DNA from: Candidatus Nitrosotalea bavarica
Lineage (GTDB): Archaea; Thermoproteota; Nitrososphaeria; Nitrososphaerales; Nitrosopumilaceae
Length of the DNA stretch: 64,000 nucleotides
Assembly: GCF_900167955.1 (NCBI RefSeq)
Contig: NZ_FUYK01000003.1
Location: forward strand, 62,001-126,000
Direction: 5' to 3'
Shown here: piece after piece, positions 8,663-16,999 of the stretch
Layout of the letters: each line of letters starts with the position of its first letter
Numbering within the stretch: the first letter of the stretch is position 1
Program-made: the position numbers and the translations under genes
The notes under the pieces: model-generated
What the model was told of the DNA's origin: nothing
The model's input: only the letters and a program-made list of their open reading frames with translations
Database searches by the model: none

Positions 8663-9430
8663 ATGCGACTAGAAAACAAAGTGGCCATAGTTACTGGGGC
8701 CTCAAGTGATATAGGGTTAGAAATTTCCAAGAAATTGGTCCAGGAAGGAGCCAATGTCGTTATGTTAGGAAGAGATATGGTCAAGCTAGAAAAGGCAAGA
8801 GCCACAATCAAAGACTATGCATCAAAAACAGTGGCAATCCCATGCGATATTACAAATGAATCACAGGTCATTCAAACAGTAAATCAGATAACTGACCATT
8901 ATGGGAAAATCGACATTTTGGTCAACAATGCAGGAGCAATTAGCGATCCAATACATTTTCATGAGATGACAGAAGAAGCATGGCATTCTCTTGTCAACAC
9001 CAACTTGTTTGGAACATTTAGGATTACAAAGTCAGCCATAGTAAAGATGCTTGAAAATAAAAACGGAGGTTCAATAATCAACATTGGTTCAATTTCAGCA
9101 GAAAGGGCAATACCAAAAGTTCACTTGACCGTATACTGTACAACTAAAGCTGCAATCAACATGTTCACCAAGGGATTGGCAGTAGAATATGCAAGACGAA
9201 ATATTCGTTGCAATTGTGTCAATCCTGGAATTGTCAATGCAGGAATGATAAAATCATATCTTGATTATCCAGAAGCAAGAAAGGTTCTAGAAAACAGACA
9301 GCCAATAAACAGAATTGGAGAGCCAGAAGATGTTGCAAATGCAGTAGTGTATCTTGCATCAGATGATGCAAAATGGATTTCAGGCATAATCCTTAATGTG
9401 GATGGCGGAAAATCAGCTTCTGAAGGATAA
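8663..9430 (+). CDS. Short-chain dehydrogenase/reductase
   Basis: A 255-residue classical SDR. The cofactor motif TGASSDIG (11-18) has Asp where most SDRs have Gly. The NNAG motif is present. The catalytic triad is Ser145, Tyr158 and Lys162 (VYCTTK), and the C-terminal VDGG is typical of FabG/glucose dehydrogenase relatives. It uses NAD(P)H; after the second strand the sequence reads LGRDMVK, whose Arg favours NADP(H) (inference). It is monocistronic, flanked by a Usp gene and a convergent hypothetical gene. The substrate is unknown. Confidence 0.86.
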   Translation: MRLENKVAIVTGASSDIGLEISKKLVQEGANVVMLGRDMVKLEKARATIKDYASKTVAIPCDITNESQVIQTVNQITDHYGKIDILVNNAGAISDPIHFHEMTEEAWHSLVNTNLFGTFRITKSAIVKMLENKNGGSIINIGSISAERAIPKVHLTVYCTTKAAINMFTKGLAVEYARRNIRCNCVNPGIVNAGMIKSYLDYPEARKVLENRQPINRIGEPEDVANAVVYLASDDAKWISGIILNVDGGKSASEG

Positions 9431-9468
9431 CACCAATAGATATTTCATTTTAAAATAATTTTTTTGAA

Positions 9469-9825
9469 CTATTCTATTCTCTTGTAAATTGCTTTAAAAT
9501 CCTCTGCAATCCTGTATGCAATATTTTCAAGATGCGTAACCTCAGTCATGTTGGACTTGCCAATGCCTATCTGTCTCATCATGGTGTTGCATTTGTGAAC
9601 TTGCATGTGATCTGCATCAATATCTTTACTTGACCACGCCTTGAAGCAATCACTAAAATCAAGACAAAAATTCAAAATTATCAATTCCCAGTCCTTGTTT
9701 GTGGTTGGGTATCCAATGCCATTAGCAATCTCCCGAAATTCATTACTCTTGTCATTTAGCAACATTTTAAGAGATTTGTGGGCTTTTTTTGCATCATAGT
9801 TATCAAGTGCATTTGAGCCTTGCAT
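9469..9825 (-). CDS. Hypothetical helical protein, 118 aa
   Basis: No family is recognised. The protein is predicted to be largely helical and soluble, with scattered Cys and His residues (HMQVHKCNTMM around the middle) but no clear metal motif. The ATG start is well placed and codon use is like the neighbours. It is convergent with the SDR gene and divergent from the deoxyribosyltransferase-like gene at 9938. Confidence 0.6.
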   Translation of the reverse strand: MQGSNALDNYDAKKAHKSLKMLLNDKSNEFREIANGIGYPTTNKDWELIILNFCLDFSDCFKAWSSKDIDADHMQVHKCNTMMRQIGIGKSNMTEVTHLENIAYRIAEDFKAIYKRIE

Positions 9826-9937
9826 GTAAAGCCCTCTAACAATATTCTATTTTAATCTGACTCTACATTCGCATATTTTAGAAAATTTTGTCAAAAGTAA
9901 TATCATTTATAGTAATTTTATCAAACAAATCACAATC

Positions 9938-10330
9938 ATGAAGATAATGGTTTGTGGTCCCATAGGAGGAATAGGAATAGGTAAAATTTTAGAGATGAGA
10001 GAATTTCTAGAAAGCAGTGGCTTTGAGATAGTAAAACAGTTTTCCAAAGGTAAAGATTATTCCAAGATACAGGATTTTAGGAAAAAAACCACGCTTGTAA
10101 AAAAAATAATCAAGCACGATCTTGACTGCATAAAAAAAGCAGATGTGCTAGTAGTTTTGCCAGAGCCAAGTTTTGGTGCATCAATTGAGATGTTTGTAGC
10201 AAAGAATGCAAAAAAGAAAGTCATTTTATTTTCAAGCAAACCTGTTCCCAGTCCGTGGCCTGTCGCATTTTCAGATGTTGTAGTAACAAGCAAAAATGAA
10301 TTGATCAGAGAATTAAACAAGATGATGTAA
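9938..10330 (+). CDS. Nucleoside 2-deoxyribosyltransferase-like protein
   Basis: A 130-residue protein with the nucleoside 2-deoxyribosyltransferase-like fold. It begins with a strand and glycine loop (MVCGPIGGIGIGK). It then has a helix with HDLDCIKKADVLVVL (Asp of the D-x-x-x-I-x-x-A-D pattern), and later SFGASIEMFVA supplying the usual catalytic-region Glu. Related proteins act on nucleosides or nucleotides, for example in salvage. This is a stand-alone gene. The enzymatic role is inferred from fold-level similarity only. Confidence 0.6.
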   Translation: MKIMVCGPIGGIGIGKILEMREFLESSGFEIVKQFSKGKDYSKIQDFRKKTTLVKKIIKHDLDCIKKADVLVVLPEPSFGASIEMFVAKNAKKKVILFSSKPVPSPWPVAFSDVVVTSKNELIRELNKMM

Positions 10331-10400
10331 AGCTTGTTGTTAAAATCGTAATTGACAACTAGGATCAGTTTTAAATAATTTAATCACGTATTAGTAATTG

Positions 10401-10471
10401 GGACGGAAACGCGGGGTAATAACCCGGACGTGACGTACAGTGGTATGACAGGTAAGAACACGTTTCCGTCC
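10401..10471. ncRNA. Candidate structured RNA with 11-bp closing stem
   Basis: Between convergent genes, an 11-bp perfect closing stem (GGACGGAAACG at 10401-10411 with CGTTTCCGTCC at 10461-10471) encloses about 49 nt. Inside is a CGGG-GTAATAA-CCCG hairpin (10412-10426). The stretch is much more G+C-rich than its AT-rich surroundings, as structured RNAs in low-G+C archaea often are. It does not match the tRNA, 5S, SRP, RNase P, fluoride riboswitch or H/ACA pattern as far as I can judge by eye. A bidirectional terminator is the main alternative. Strand is not assigned. Confidence 0.45.
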
Positions 10472-10536
10472 ATTATCATATCAAACAAATAATAGTTTTG
10501 GTTGCAGAGCAATTAATACAAATATCAAATAATGGA

Positions 10537-11184
10537 TTATCTAATTATCATAACAGGACATTTGGCTTCTTCTGATACTCTTCGGCTAACACTTCCAAGT
10601 GCCGCAAGTTTTTTCATTCCACGTAATCCATGACTACCAATTACAATTAGATCAGTCTTTGTTTGAGTTGCAAATTTCAGTATAGAATCAGAAGGTCGTC
10701 CCATAAGAACCTCAACTTGTACCTCAACTCCATATTTTGTACACTCGTCGATTTGGTGTTGTAATTTTGTTGGAATTATAAATTTTTTGGGCAAGCTTAT
10801 CTCGCGTTTTAATTTGTCGAGTTTTTTATTTATCACTTCACTTAAAATTCCAGATGGAATGTCAGAGACAACCTCAATTACAGAAAGTACATATATTTTT
10901 GAATGGAATACTTTTGCCATCTCAAGTGATTCACTTAATGCATTTTTTGAAAAGATAGATCCATCATATGGAACAAGTATTTTTCGGTATTTTTGTATAA
11001 CAGGATATGTTCCTGTTAGTTTTGATTGCATCCTAGAAGATACAGAATCTATCTTCGATAAATCCCTCAAGAGATTCTCATTTGAGCCATATTTTGCATT
11101 TTTGAGTATGATCTTGATTGTTTCTCGTATAGTAGATATTTGATTTGCAACTTCATCATTTTCTGAATTCTTTGACAGCGACAT
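10537..11184 (-). CDS. Universal stress protein with N-terminal helical extension
   Basis: The 215-residue protein has an extra N-terminal helical region of about 65 residues (MSLSKNSENDEVANQ onward) before a canonical Usp domain. That domain starts YRKILVPYDGSIFSK and ends with IGSHGLRG, LGSVSRRV and CPVMIIR, the intact ATP-binding signature. The extension may mediate oligomerisation or partner binding; no named domain is seen. It lies 55 bp downstream of the CBS-domain gene on the same strand, consistent with a CBS-Usp operon responding to adenylate energy charge. Confidence 0.85.
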   Translation of the reverse strand: MSLSKNSENDEVANQISTIRETIKIILKNAKYGSNENLLRDLSKIDSVSSRMQSKLTGTYPVIQKYRKILVPYDGSIFSKNALSESLEMAKVFHSKIYVLSVIEVVSDIPSGILSEVINKKLDKLKREISLPKKFIIPTKLQHQIDECTKYGVEVQVEVLMGRPSDSILKFATQTKTDLIVIGSHGLRGMKKLAALGSVSRRVSEEAKCPVMIIR

Positions 11185-11239
11185 TATTTTCCTTCCTACA
11201 AACCACGATTTTACTTGTTATTAGACCTAACTGATACTA

Positions 11240-12094
11240 TCATGCAAAATGTGGATCCATCTTTGCAAGTCGCTTATGAGTCTCTACTTCAGTGTATGCT
11301 TTCACAATATCAGTTGCACTGATGACACCGTTTAGATTATCAGTTGCATCAATTACAGGAATTCCACTCACTTTGTATTCAACCATCAAATTAGATGCTT
11401 TTGCAAGATCATCTTCAGAGCGTACAGCTATCAACTCAGAACCAATAATATCGCTCACCACCATTCCTTTACCTGAGTCTTCTGGAAGCAAATAGTTCCT
11501 ACTAGGATTTTTGAAATAATTGCTATTTCTAAGAAAAGAGTCGTATGTTATTAGCCCCACTGCTTTTCCATCATTATCAGTTACAACAAGTCTGGAGATT
11601 TTATTTTTATTTAGCATGTCAAGTCCAAAGTAAAGAGAGTCAGTCTTTCTACACGTCATTATTGTTTTTGACATGTAGTCCTTTACTTTGTACATCCTAG
11701 AATATTTAATTGCGAAATTACGTGCAATGTCAGACTTTGTAGTCAATCCAGCCAGTTTTCCATTTCCATTTGTTATTATCACAGAACTGATTTGAAAAGT
11801 ATGCATCCTTATTGCACATTGAGAAAGAATATCAGACTGATCTGAAGATACAGTTACAAGATTTCGACTCATTATTTCTTTTATTGCAATTTGTTCTAAA
11901 TTTCGAGCACTCTTATCAGATTCTAGAAAATTTCCAATGTCCCTTTCCGTGACAATTCCAATTGGAAGATCTTTTTCAACAATTACAATTCTTTTAATAT
12001 TATTTTTTTGCATCAAGTGTAACGCATCGTGTATTATATTTTCTTCTGATAACGTTACAACAGATACAGTGTACGGATTCATCGGAATTTCCAC
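11240..12094 (-). CDS. Four-CBS-domain protein
   Basis: A 284-residue protein built almost entirely from four CBS motifs (two Bateman modules). Repeated motif ends include IGIVTERDIG, LAGLTTKSDIA, VGLITYDSF and NGVISATDIV. CBS pairs bind adenosine nucleotides and regulate partner proteins. Immediately downstream is a Usp gene. Its closest relative in the window is the 285-residue protein at 24051, probably a paralogue. The start is ATG at 12094, and a second in-frame ATG is at codon 5. The regulated partner is unknown. Confidence 0.85.
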   Translation of the reverse strand: MEIPMNPYTVSVVTLSEENIIHDALHLMQKNNIKRIVIVEKDLPIGIVTERDIGNFLESDKSARNLEQIAIKEIMSRNLVTVSSDQSDILSQCAIRMHTFQISSVIITNGNGKLAGLTTKSDIARNFAIKYSRMYKVKDYMSKTIMTCRKTDSLYFGLDMLNKNKISRLVVTDNDGKAVGLITYDSFLRNSNYFKNPSRNYLLPEDSGKGMVVSDIIGSELIAVRSEDDLAKASNLMVEYKVSGIPVIDATDNLNGVISATDIVKAYTEVETHKRLAKMDPHFA

Positions 12095-12181
12095 CCATGT
12101 TCTATATCTAAAAATATATTTAAAATCAAATTATGATTTCCAGTCTTGATTATCAAAGATATAATAAAAATTTCACAGTTC

Positions 12182-12523
12182 CTAATTCTCTAAATCAGAA
12201 TTAGGAACAATTTCGACTTCAAGAGAACCATTTTTGAAGCATGTCATTATGGACTTGACTCTGGATTTGTAGAGAAAGTACTTTTTCCCATCTTGGTTTA
12301 TAGAGCCTGATATTCCCAGTAATTTGTGCCCATGTAACAATTGCACTCTACGGTACGCAGTGCTAATCGGTATTCCACACTCGTTGCTTAGATCGATTGC
12401 GGATTTTGGCATCTCCATTGTGGCTTCCAAAATACCTCGCGAGTACTTGTCTGCCAGGATTTCAAGATATGCATCTTTTGTGGATGGTTCTTGAACTGTT
12501 TTCCCTTGTAGTAAGACTTGCAT
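12182..12523 (-). CDS. Winged-helix transcription regulator
   Basis: A 113-residue ArsR-like winged-helix protein. The recognition-helix region is CGIPISTAYRRVQLLHGHKL, followed by a wing (ISGSINQDGKKYFLYKS). Its C-terminal pattern GKKYFLYKSRVKS is shared with the regulator at 62568 (GKKFKVYKSRISR), so the two are paralogues. No cysteine-rich metal site is visible. It lies upstream of the CBS-Usp pair on the same strand, 87 bp away, and may control it. The target is inferred from position only. Confidence 0.78.
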   Translation of the reverse strand: MQVLLQGKTVQEPSTKDAYLEILADKYSRGILEATMEMPKSAIDLSNECGIPISTAYRRVQLLHGHKLLGISGSINQDGKKYFLYKSRVKSIMTCFKNGSLEVEIVPNSDLEN

Positions 12524-12629
12524 GACGTAGTATTATGCACTTTTTTATATAATGATCATGAATGCATTGCACTACAATGTAATCAGACTATGAGCATCAA
12601 GTCTTAAATATCAAATTAGGAAGGTTAGT

Positions 12630-13157
12630 TTGTTGATAACAAGTTCAAGAATCTACCTTGTAGCAATCACACTCTTGACGGTTTCATTTCTAACAGCAGT
12701 TGCACAGACTTCTGCTCCCATCACAGTAACTACCGACAAGCCAACATATTCAGACGGCAACACGATCATCATATCAGGAACTGTAGCTGAGCAACTCAAC
12801 ATACCAATATCCGTAATCATCAAAGATAGTTCCAATAATATAGTATACATTGCTCAAACAAACCCCAATTCTGATAATACATATTCGACCCAAGCAGTTG
12901 CAGGTGGAGATCTCTGGAAAACTACAGGTACTTATGAAATCGATGTGACGTATGGAGGACAAGACAAAACTTCCAAGACAACATTTGCATTTACACCAAC
13001 CAGTGCACAACCACCAGTGTCTTCCAGTACTGCAAATCAAACAAATCCAAATCAGGCAGTTCCAGAGTTTGGCTCATTATCAGCAGCAATATTTGCCATA
13101 TCCATCCTAACAGTAGTAATTTTGTATACCAGAGTAAGAACGTCTTTCAAGTTCTAA
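12630..13157 (+). CDS. Secreted beta-sandwich protein with PEFG C-terminal sorting signal
   Basis: A 175-residue exported protein. It has an N-terminal signal peptide (hydrophobic residues 8-24, cleavage likely after TAVAQTSA). One Ig-like beta-sandwich domain (VTTDKPTYSDGNTIIISG onward) follows, then a Thr/Pro/Gln-rich linker. The C-terminus has VPEFGSLS, a hydrophobic helix and a basic end, the PEFG-CTERM signal of Nitrososphaerota thought to be processed by an archaeosortase. The start is TTG at 12630 or 12633, with a TATA-like stretch (CTTAAATA, 12603-12610) about 25 bp before. It is probably a surface protein; the ligand is unknown. Confidence 0.78.
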   Translation: MLITSSRIYLVAITLLTVSFLTAVAQTSAPITVTTDKPTYSDGNTIIISGTVAEQLNIPISVIIKDSSNNIVYIAQTNPNSDNTYSTQAVAGGDLWKTTGTYEIDVTYGGQDKTSKTTFAFTPTSAQPPVSSSTANQTNPNQAVPEFGSLSAAIFAISILTVVILYTRVRTSFKF

Positions 13158-13185
13158 ACATAAAGCAAGTTTCTCAATCAAGTCA

Positions 13186-13659
13186 TCAATGTATAATCAT
13201 GACAGGACATTTTGCAAGCTCAGATATTTTTCTGCTCACACTTCCAAGTGCTTTGACTTGACCTACACCGTGTAATCCCTTACTTCCTATTACAATAAGA
13301 TCAGGATGTACACCATGTTCAAATTTCAAAATTGATTCAACCGGATTTCCTGCCACTACATCATAGGATGTATTCAGTGCACCTTTTGATTTGCATATAG
13401 CCACATCTGCAAGAAGTTCTTTTCTTGCAATAGACTTTGCAGCCACAACAAATTCTCCTATTGATTTTTCCAATCGTGTGTCTTTTTTCAACAAGGAAAG
13501 CAGCATTCCAGGAGGAAAATCACTTGTATCTACAGCAGTAACCAAGTATAATTTTGACTTGAATTTCTTGGCAATTTCTATGGCGTGTACTAGTGCCTTT
13601 CTGGAATATTTTGAGCCATCAATTGGTACAAGTATTTTTTTAATTACATATTCTGCCAA
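13186..13659 (-). CDS. Universal stress protein
   Basis: A 157-residue single Usp domain. It starts IKKILVPIDGSKYSRKAL and has the complete ATP-binding signature (IGSKGLHG, LGSVSRKI) and C-terminal CPVMIIH. It is convergent with the PEFG protein and divergent from the Hsp20 gene at 13790, with about 130 bp shared between them for promoters. It is similar in length and sequence to the other Usps in the window, pointing to local duplication. Confidence 0.88.
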   Translation of the reverse strand: MAEYVIKKILVPIDGSKYSRKALVHAIEIAKKFKSKLYLVTAVDTSDFPPGMLLSLLKKDTRLEKSIGEFVVAAKSIARKELLADVAICKSKGALNTSYDVVAGNPVESILKFEHGVHPDLIVIGSKGLHGVGQVKALGSVSRKISELAKCPVMIIH

Positions 13660-13789
13660 TAAATAATATCTAAAAACACCATACTTAAGTTAATTCCAAA
13701 ATTTCATTTGTGATATACACGGTATAATGACAAAAACCAAATTTGAGAATTAGCGAAAACCTGTTAAGTAAACTAGCATATCTCACTAC

Positions 13790-14275
13790 ATGGACAAGCC
13801 AAAGAAATCCGAGAGTTCGGACCAACCAATTGTGCCCTTTTGGAAACAAAATTGGGGAGACTTGGACAGGGTATTTGACAACTTTCGAAGAGACTTTGAA
13901 AGAACCATGACATCATTTCCAGCCATGAATCTTCCGATGCATGTTTCGTCAGTATCATGTGACATATTGGACGAGGGAGATCATTATGTCATAAATGCGG
14001 AATTGCCAGGAGTCATCAAAGAAGACGTCAAACTCAATGTCTCAGACAACAACGTGGAGATATCTGCAGAGCATAAAGAAGAGAAGGAAGAAAAGAAAAA
14101 GAACTATGTAAGAAAGGAGCGAAGGTCATTTTCTTATCACCGAAGTTTGCCACTGCCTGAAAAAGTAGATTCTGCAAAGGCCAAGGCAAAACTAAACAAT
14201 GGAATTCTATCAATAGAAATTCCAAAAATAAATCCTACACCAAAGCCTAAAAGCAAAGATATTCCCGTTCAATAA
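13790..14275 (+). CDS. Hsp20/alpha-crystallin small heat-shock protein
   Basis: A 161-residue small heat-shock protein. A Trp/Phe-rich N-terminal arm (PFWKQNWGDLDRVFDNF) is followed by the alpha-crystallin beta-sandwich, including INAELPGVIKEDVKLNV and LNNGILSIEIPKI. The A-x-x-x-N-G-I-L motif is intact. The C-terminus holds an I-P-V style tail (DIPVQ) that would mediate oligomer assembly. It acts as an ATP-independent holdase in the cytoplasm. It is a single gene in the Usp-rich region. Confidence 0.9.
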   Translation: MDKPKKSESSDQPIVPFWKQNWGDLDRVFDNFRRDFERTMTSFPAMNLPMHVSSVSCDILDEGDHYVINAELPGVIKEDVKLNVSDNNVEISAEHKEEKEEKKKNYVRKERRSFSYHRSLPLPEKVDSAKAKAKLNNGILSIEIPKINPTPKPKSKDIPVQ

Positions 14276-14324
14276 TTATTTTGCATGTTATTACAAAAAT
14301 ACGATAAAATAAAAAATCTTGAAT

Positions 14325-15233
14325 TTATTTCATAAATACCGATAATTTGTCAATATCATCAGAGATTTTTTTGGCAGATAGTTTCAAGAGTTCAGATTCT
14401 TTTTCGTCAATATTTAGTTGTAATATTTCTTTTACTCCATTCTTCCCAAAAACAACTGGGACTCCCATGGAAAATCCACCAAGGCCATACTCGCCGTCCA
14501 GATATACTGATGCGGATGCGAGAAAATCTTTCCCCTCAACTATTGATTTTGTTATATCAAACGTATTTTTTGCAGCTCCAAATACGGATGCCTCTTTATA
14601 CGCAACGAGATATTTCCAATAATTTCTCAATTCATAAGTTATCTCATCAGTTTTTTTTTCTGAAATGTTTATTTTCTGACCTTGTGATTGTACGTTTGAG
14701 AAAAGTGGAACCATTGTAGAGCCGTGTTCACCAATAACCAATCCGTCTATTTGTCCTTGTTTCACACCCAGTTCTTTAGCAACAAGATAGCGAAATCTGC
14801 TGGAATCCAAGCTAGAACCCATTCCAATAACTCGCTCTCTTGGAAACTTGGTTTGTCGTAGTACGTGATATGCCATAACATCTACAGGATTAGTTACAAC
14901 TATCACCTTTGCCTCATCTGCATATTTTACAAGATTTTTGCATATGTCTGATACAATTGGAATATTAAATGGCAAAAGTTCAGCCCTGTCTTCCTGGATG
15001 ACTCCACCGCTTACTGTAATTATTACAACATCAGAATTTTTCATCTTGGAGTAATCATCAGTTCCCACAACAGAGATGAGTGATTTTTCAGGTAGAGCGT
15101 TACTAATATCCAAGGCTTCACCAAGAGCCTTGTTCTTTGATCTATTGACAATGACCAAGTCATCTAGTCCAGATTGTCCAACTAAAAATGCGACTGCAGA
15201 TCCTACACGACCTGCACCAATTATAGAAATCAT
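14325..15233 (-). CDS. Malate/lactate dehydrogenase family oxidoreductase, atypical
   Basis: A 302-residue LDH/MDH-fold enzyme. The Rossmann motif IGAGRVG is at 5-11. The catalytic His170 is in GEHGS, the Asp143/Arg146 pair is in SLDSSRF, and the catalytic-loop Arg is Arg83. Two features are unusual. The mobile loop (SGGVIQED) lacks the Arg that normally selects dicarboxylates. The end of the second strand reads VNRSKNK where an Asp would favour NAD, so NADP(H) use is likely. It ends 6 bp from the upstream Usp gene on the same strand. A malate role is therefore probable but not certain. Confidence 0.8.
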   Translation of the reverse strand: MISIIGAGRVGSAVAFLVGQSGLDDLVIVNRSKNKALGEALDISNALPEKSLISVVGTDDYSKMKNSDVVIITVSGGVIQEDRAELLPFNIPIVSDICKNLVKYADEAKVIVVTNPVDVMAYHVLRQTKFPRERVIGMGSSLDSSRFRYLVAKELGVKQGQIDGLVIGEHGSTMVPLFSNVQSQGQKINISEKKTDEITYELRNYWKYLVAYKEASVFGAAKNTFDITKSIVEGKDFLASASVYLDGEYGLGGFSMGVPVVFGKNGVKEILQLNIDEKESELLKLSAKKISDDIDKLSVFMK

Positions 15234-15239
15234 TAGCAG

Positions 15240-15704
15240 TTACTTTACAACAAGAACTGGTACATGAGATTTGTGTACAATAACATTTGAGACACTTCCC
15301 AAGAATGCTTCTTTCATTCCTCCCATCCCTCTAGATCCTATAACGACAAGATCAAATTTATTTTGTTTTATAAAATCTATAATACCAGATGTTGGATCTC
15401 CATAGATAATTTTATGACGAAATACAATACCATGTTGTGCAGATTGTATTTTGGCTTGTTCCATAAATTTTTCAGCATCTTTGATAAGTTTTGCTTTCAA
15501 TGGAGTTAAGAGAGCACCTAGATGTTGTGGATAAATTGAAACTACGTGAAGACCCGTTATTATCGCCCCACATTGTCTTGCCAGAAAGACTGCAGTATCA
15601 AGTCCATTAAATGACGTCTTGGATCCATCCAGCGGCACTAGAATTTTGGCAATTTTTGTCTTGATCATGTAATCACTTGTAGAGATGTATGATTTATTCA
15701 TCAC
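15240..15704 (-). CDS. Universal stress protein
   Basis: A 154-residue Usp. The domain starts IAKILVPLDGSKTSFNGL and ends with IGSRGMGG, LGSVSNVI and VPVLVVK. It lacks the CPV of the other copies and has HKSHVPV instead. A short N-terminal extension (MMNKSYISTSDYM) precedes it, and an in-frame ATG at codon 13 could be the true start. It is 6 bp upstream of the malate dehydrogenase-like gene, so the two are almost certainly co-transcribed. Confidence 0.86.
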   Translation of the reverse strand: MMNKSYISTSDYMIKTKIAKILVPLDGSKTSFNGLDTAVFLARQCGAIITGLHVVSIYPQHLGALLTPLKAKLIKDAEKFMEQAKIQSAQHGIVFRHKIIYGDPTSGIIDFIKQNKFDLVVIGSRGMGGMKEAFLGSVSNVIVHKSHVPVLVVK

Positions 15705-15787
15705 CTCTGATTATCGGGAACAAAAACCAAGTGGTTTCCTTTTATAGCCCTAGATTATTATTGAGGAAATAAGGAGCAAAAAGAGAA

Positions 15788-16957
15788 ATGAGTTCACCAC
15801 AAGTAATCTATGGACATTTGAAAGAAGTAAGAGATCTTAAGGTAGACAAGATACTAAAGAAAGCAATCACAATCGATTCTTCTGATTCCATATCTAAAAC
15901 AGTCGGAGTTTTGGTAAATTCTGATTCTTATGAGGTATTCTGCATGGACGGCAAGGACGTTCTCACAATAAGCGCACGTGAGCTTTTAGGTATCAAAGAT
16001 ATTGGTGATGTGAAGATAAAATCATTATTACGAAAGATTCAGCCGCTGACTAGAAACGATACTGTGGAAAAGGCAGCTGCAATCCTGTCTCATTACAGAA
16101 TGCGTTCAGTACCAGTAGTAGAAGGAAATGAGATAGTCGGAGTAGTTAATGGAAAAGACATTGTTGAACTGTTACAGAAACAGGATTTAAAATGGATACC
16201 AGCTAGTAACATACTAACTGCAGACCCAATTACTGTAACCAGTACTGATTCTATTGCAACTGCAAGAAAATTAATGATAACAAAAAGAATTGATCATCTT
16301 CCAGTCATCAAAGGCGGTAAAGTTTCCCAAGTGTTGACATCGATGCACTTGTTGCAAGTAATAAAACCTACAGAAAGATTAGGGATGGGATTAAGAGGAC
16401 TAGATTTACAAAAGAAATACAAAGAAAATATAGCAAACATGGGCAGTACACGCATTCCAAATCTTAACACCAATGCGCCACTCAGTTTAGTTATAGAATC
16501 AATGCTAAAGAATGACTCGTCATGTTGTTTGCTTACTCTATGGGATCATGTGCATGGAATAATCACTTACAAAGATATCATCAACTTGCTTGAATCTAAA
16601 GTACCAAGTGATGTTCCACTATACATTGTTGGCCTTCCTGAAGATTACAGTAGTGCAGAAATTGTCAAGACAAAGTTTGACAAAATCATCAGAAACTTGA
16701 CAAAAGTATATCCTGAAGTAGAGCAGGCCAAGGCATCAATCAAGACAATACATAATCCAGATAGTAATAGACCGCATTATGAAGTCAGTGTCAGAGTATT
16801 CAGTCCATACAGAACCTACAACTATACTGAAATGGGTTGGGATCTCTCAAAAGTTTTCGATACTCTAGGTAGCAAATTAATCAGAAACTTGTCTCAACGC
16901 AGCAAGAAACGTTGGAAGACTAGTATTAGAAAAGTAGACAAGCACGATATCTTCTAG
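15788..16957 (+). CDS. CBS-domain protein with C-terminal ribosome-hibernation-factor-like domain
   Basis: A 389-residue protein. Four CBS-type motifs occupy about residues 15-275; motif ends include VGVVNGKDIVELL and VHGIITYKDIINLL. The last 115 residues form a separate alpha/beta domain. It begins PLYIVGLPEDYSSAEI, has a long helix, then strands (ASIKTIHN, HYEVSVRVFSP) and a basic helix with KLIRNLSQRSKKRWK. This order and the basic final helix resemble the HPF/RaiA fold (inference by eye). It may couple adenylate sensing to translation. The gene is divergent from the Usp-MDH pair. The CBS part is certain; the C-terminal assignment is tentative. Confidence 0.8.
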   Translation: MSSPQVIYGHLKEVRDLKVDKILKKAITIDSSDSISKTVGVLVNSDSYEVFCMDGKDVLTISARELLGIKDIGDVKIKSLLRKIQPLTRNDTVEKAAAILSHYRMRSVPVVEGNEIVGVVNGKDIVELLQKQDLKWIPASNILTADPITVTSTDSIATARKLMITKRIDHLPVIKGGKVSQVLTSMHLLQVIKPTERLGMGLRGLDLQKKYKENIANMGSTRIPNLNTNAPLSLVIESMLKNDSSCCLLTLWDHVHGIITYKDIINLLESKVPSDVPLYIVGLPEDYSSAEIVKTKFDKIIRNLTKVYPEVEQAKASIKTIHNPDSNRPHYEVSVRVFSPYRTYNYTEMGWDLSKVFDTLGSKLIRNLSQRSKKRWKTSIRKVDKHDIF

Positions 16958-16999
16958 AAGATAAAATCTCAGGCTAGAATTTTTCTAAAATATAGAATA

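Noticed and set aside
10401-10471. Fluoride riboswitch, H/ACA or C/D guide identity for the structured element
   Set aside because: It is not upstream of a gene, no ACA box follows the stem, and no C/D boxes are found; left as an unclassified candidate RNA.
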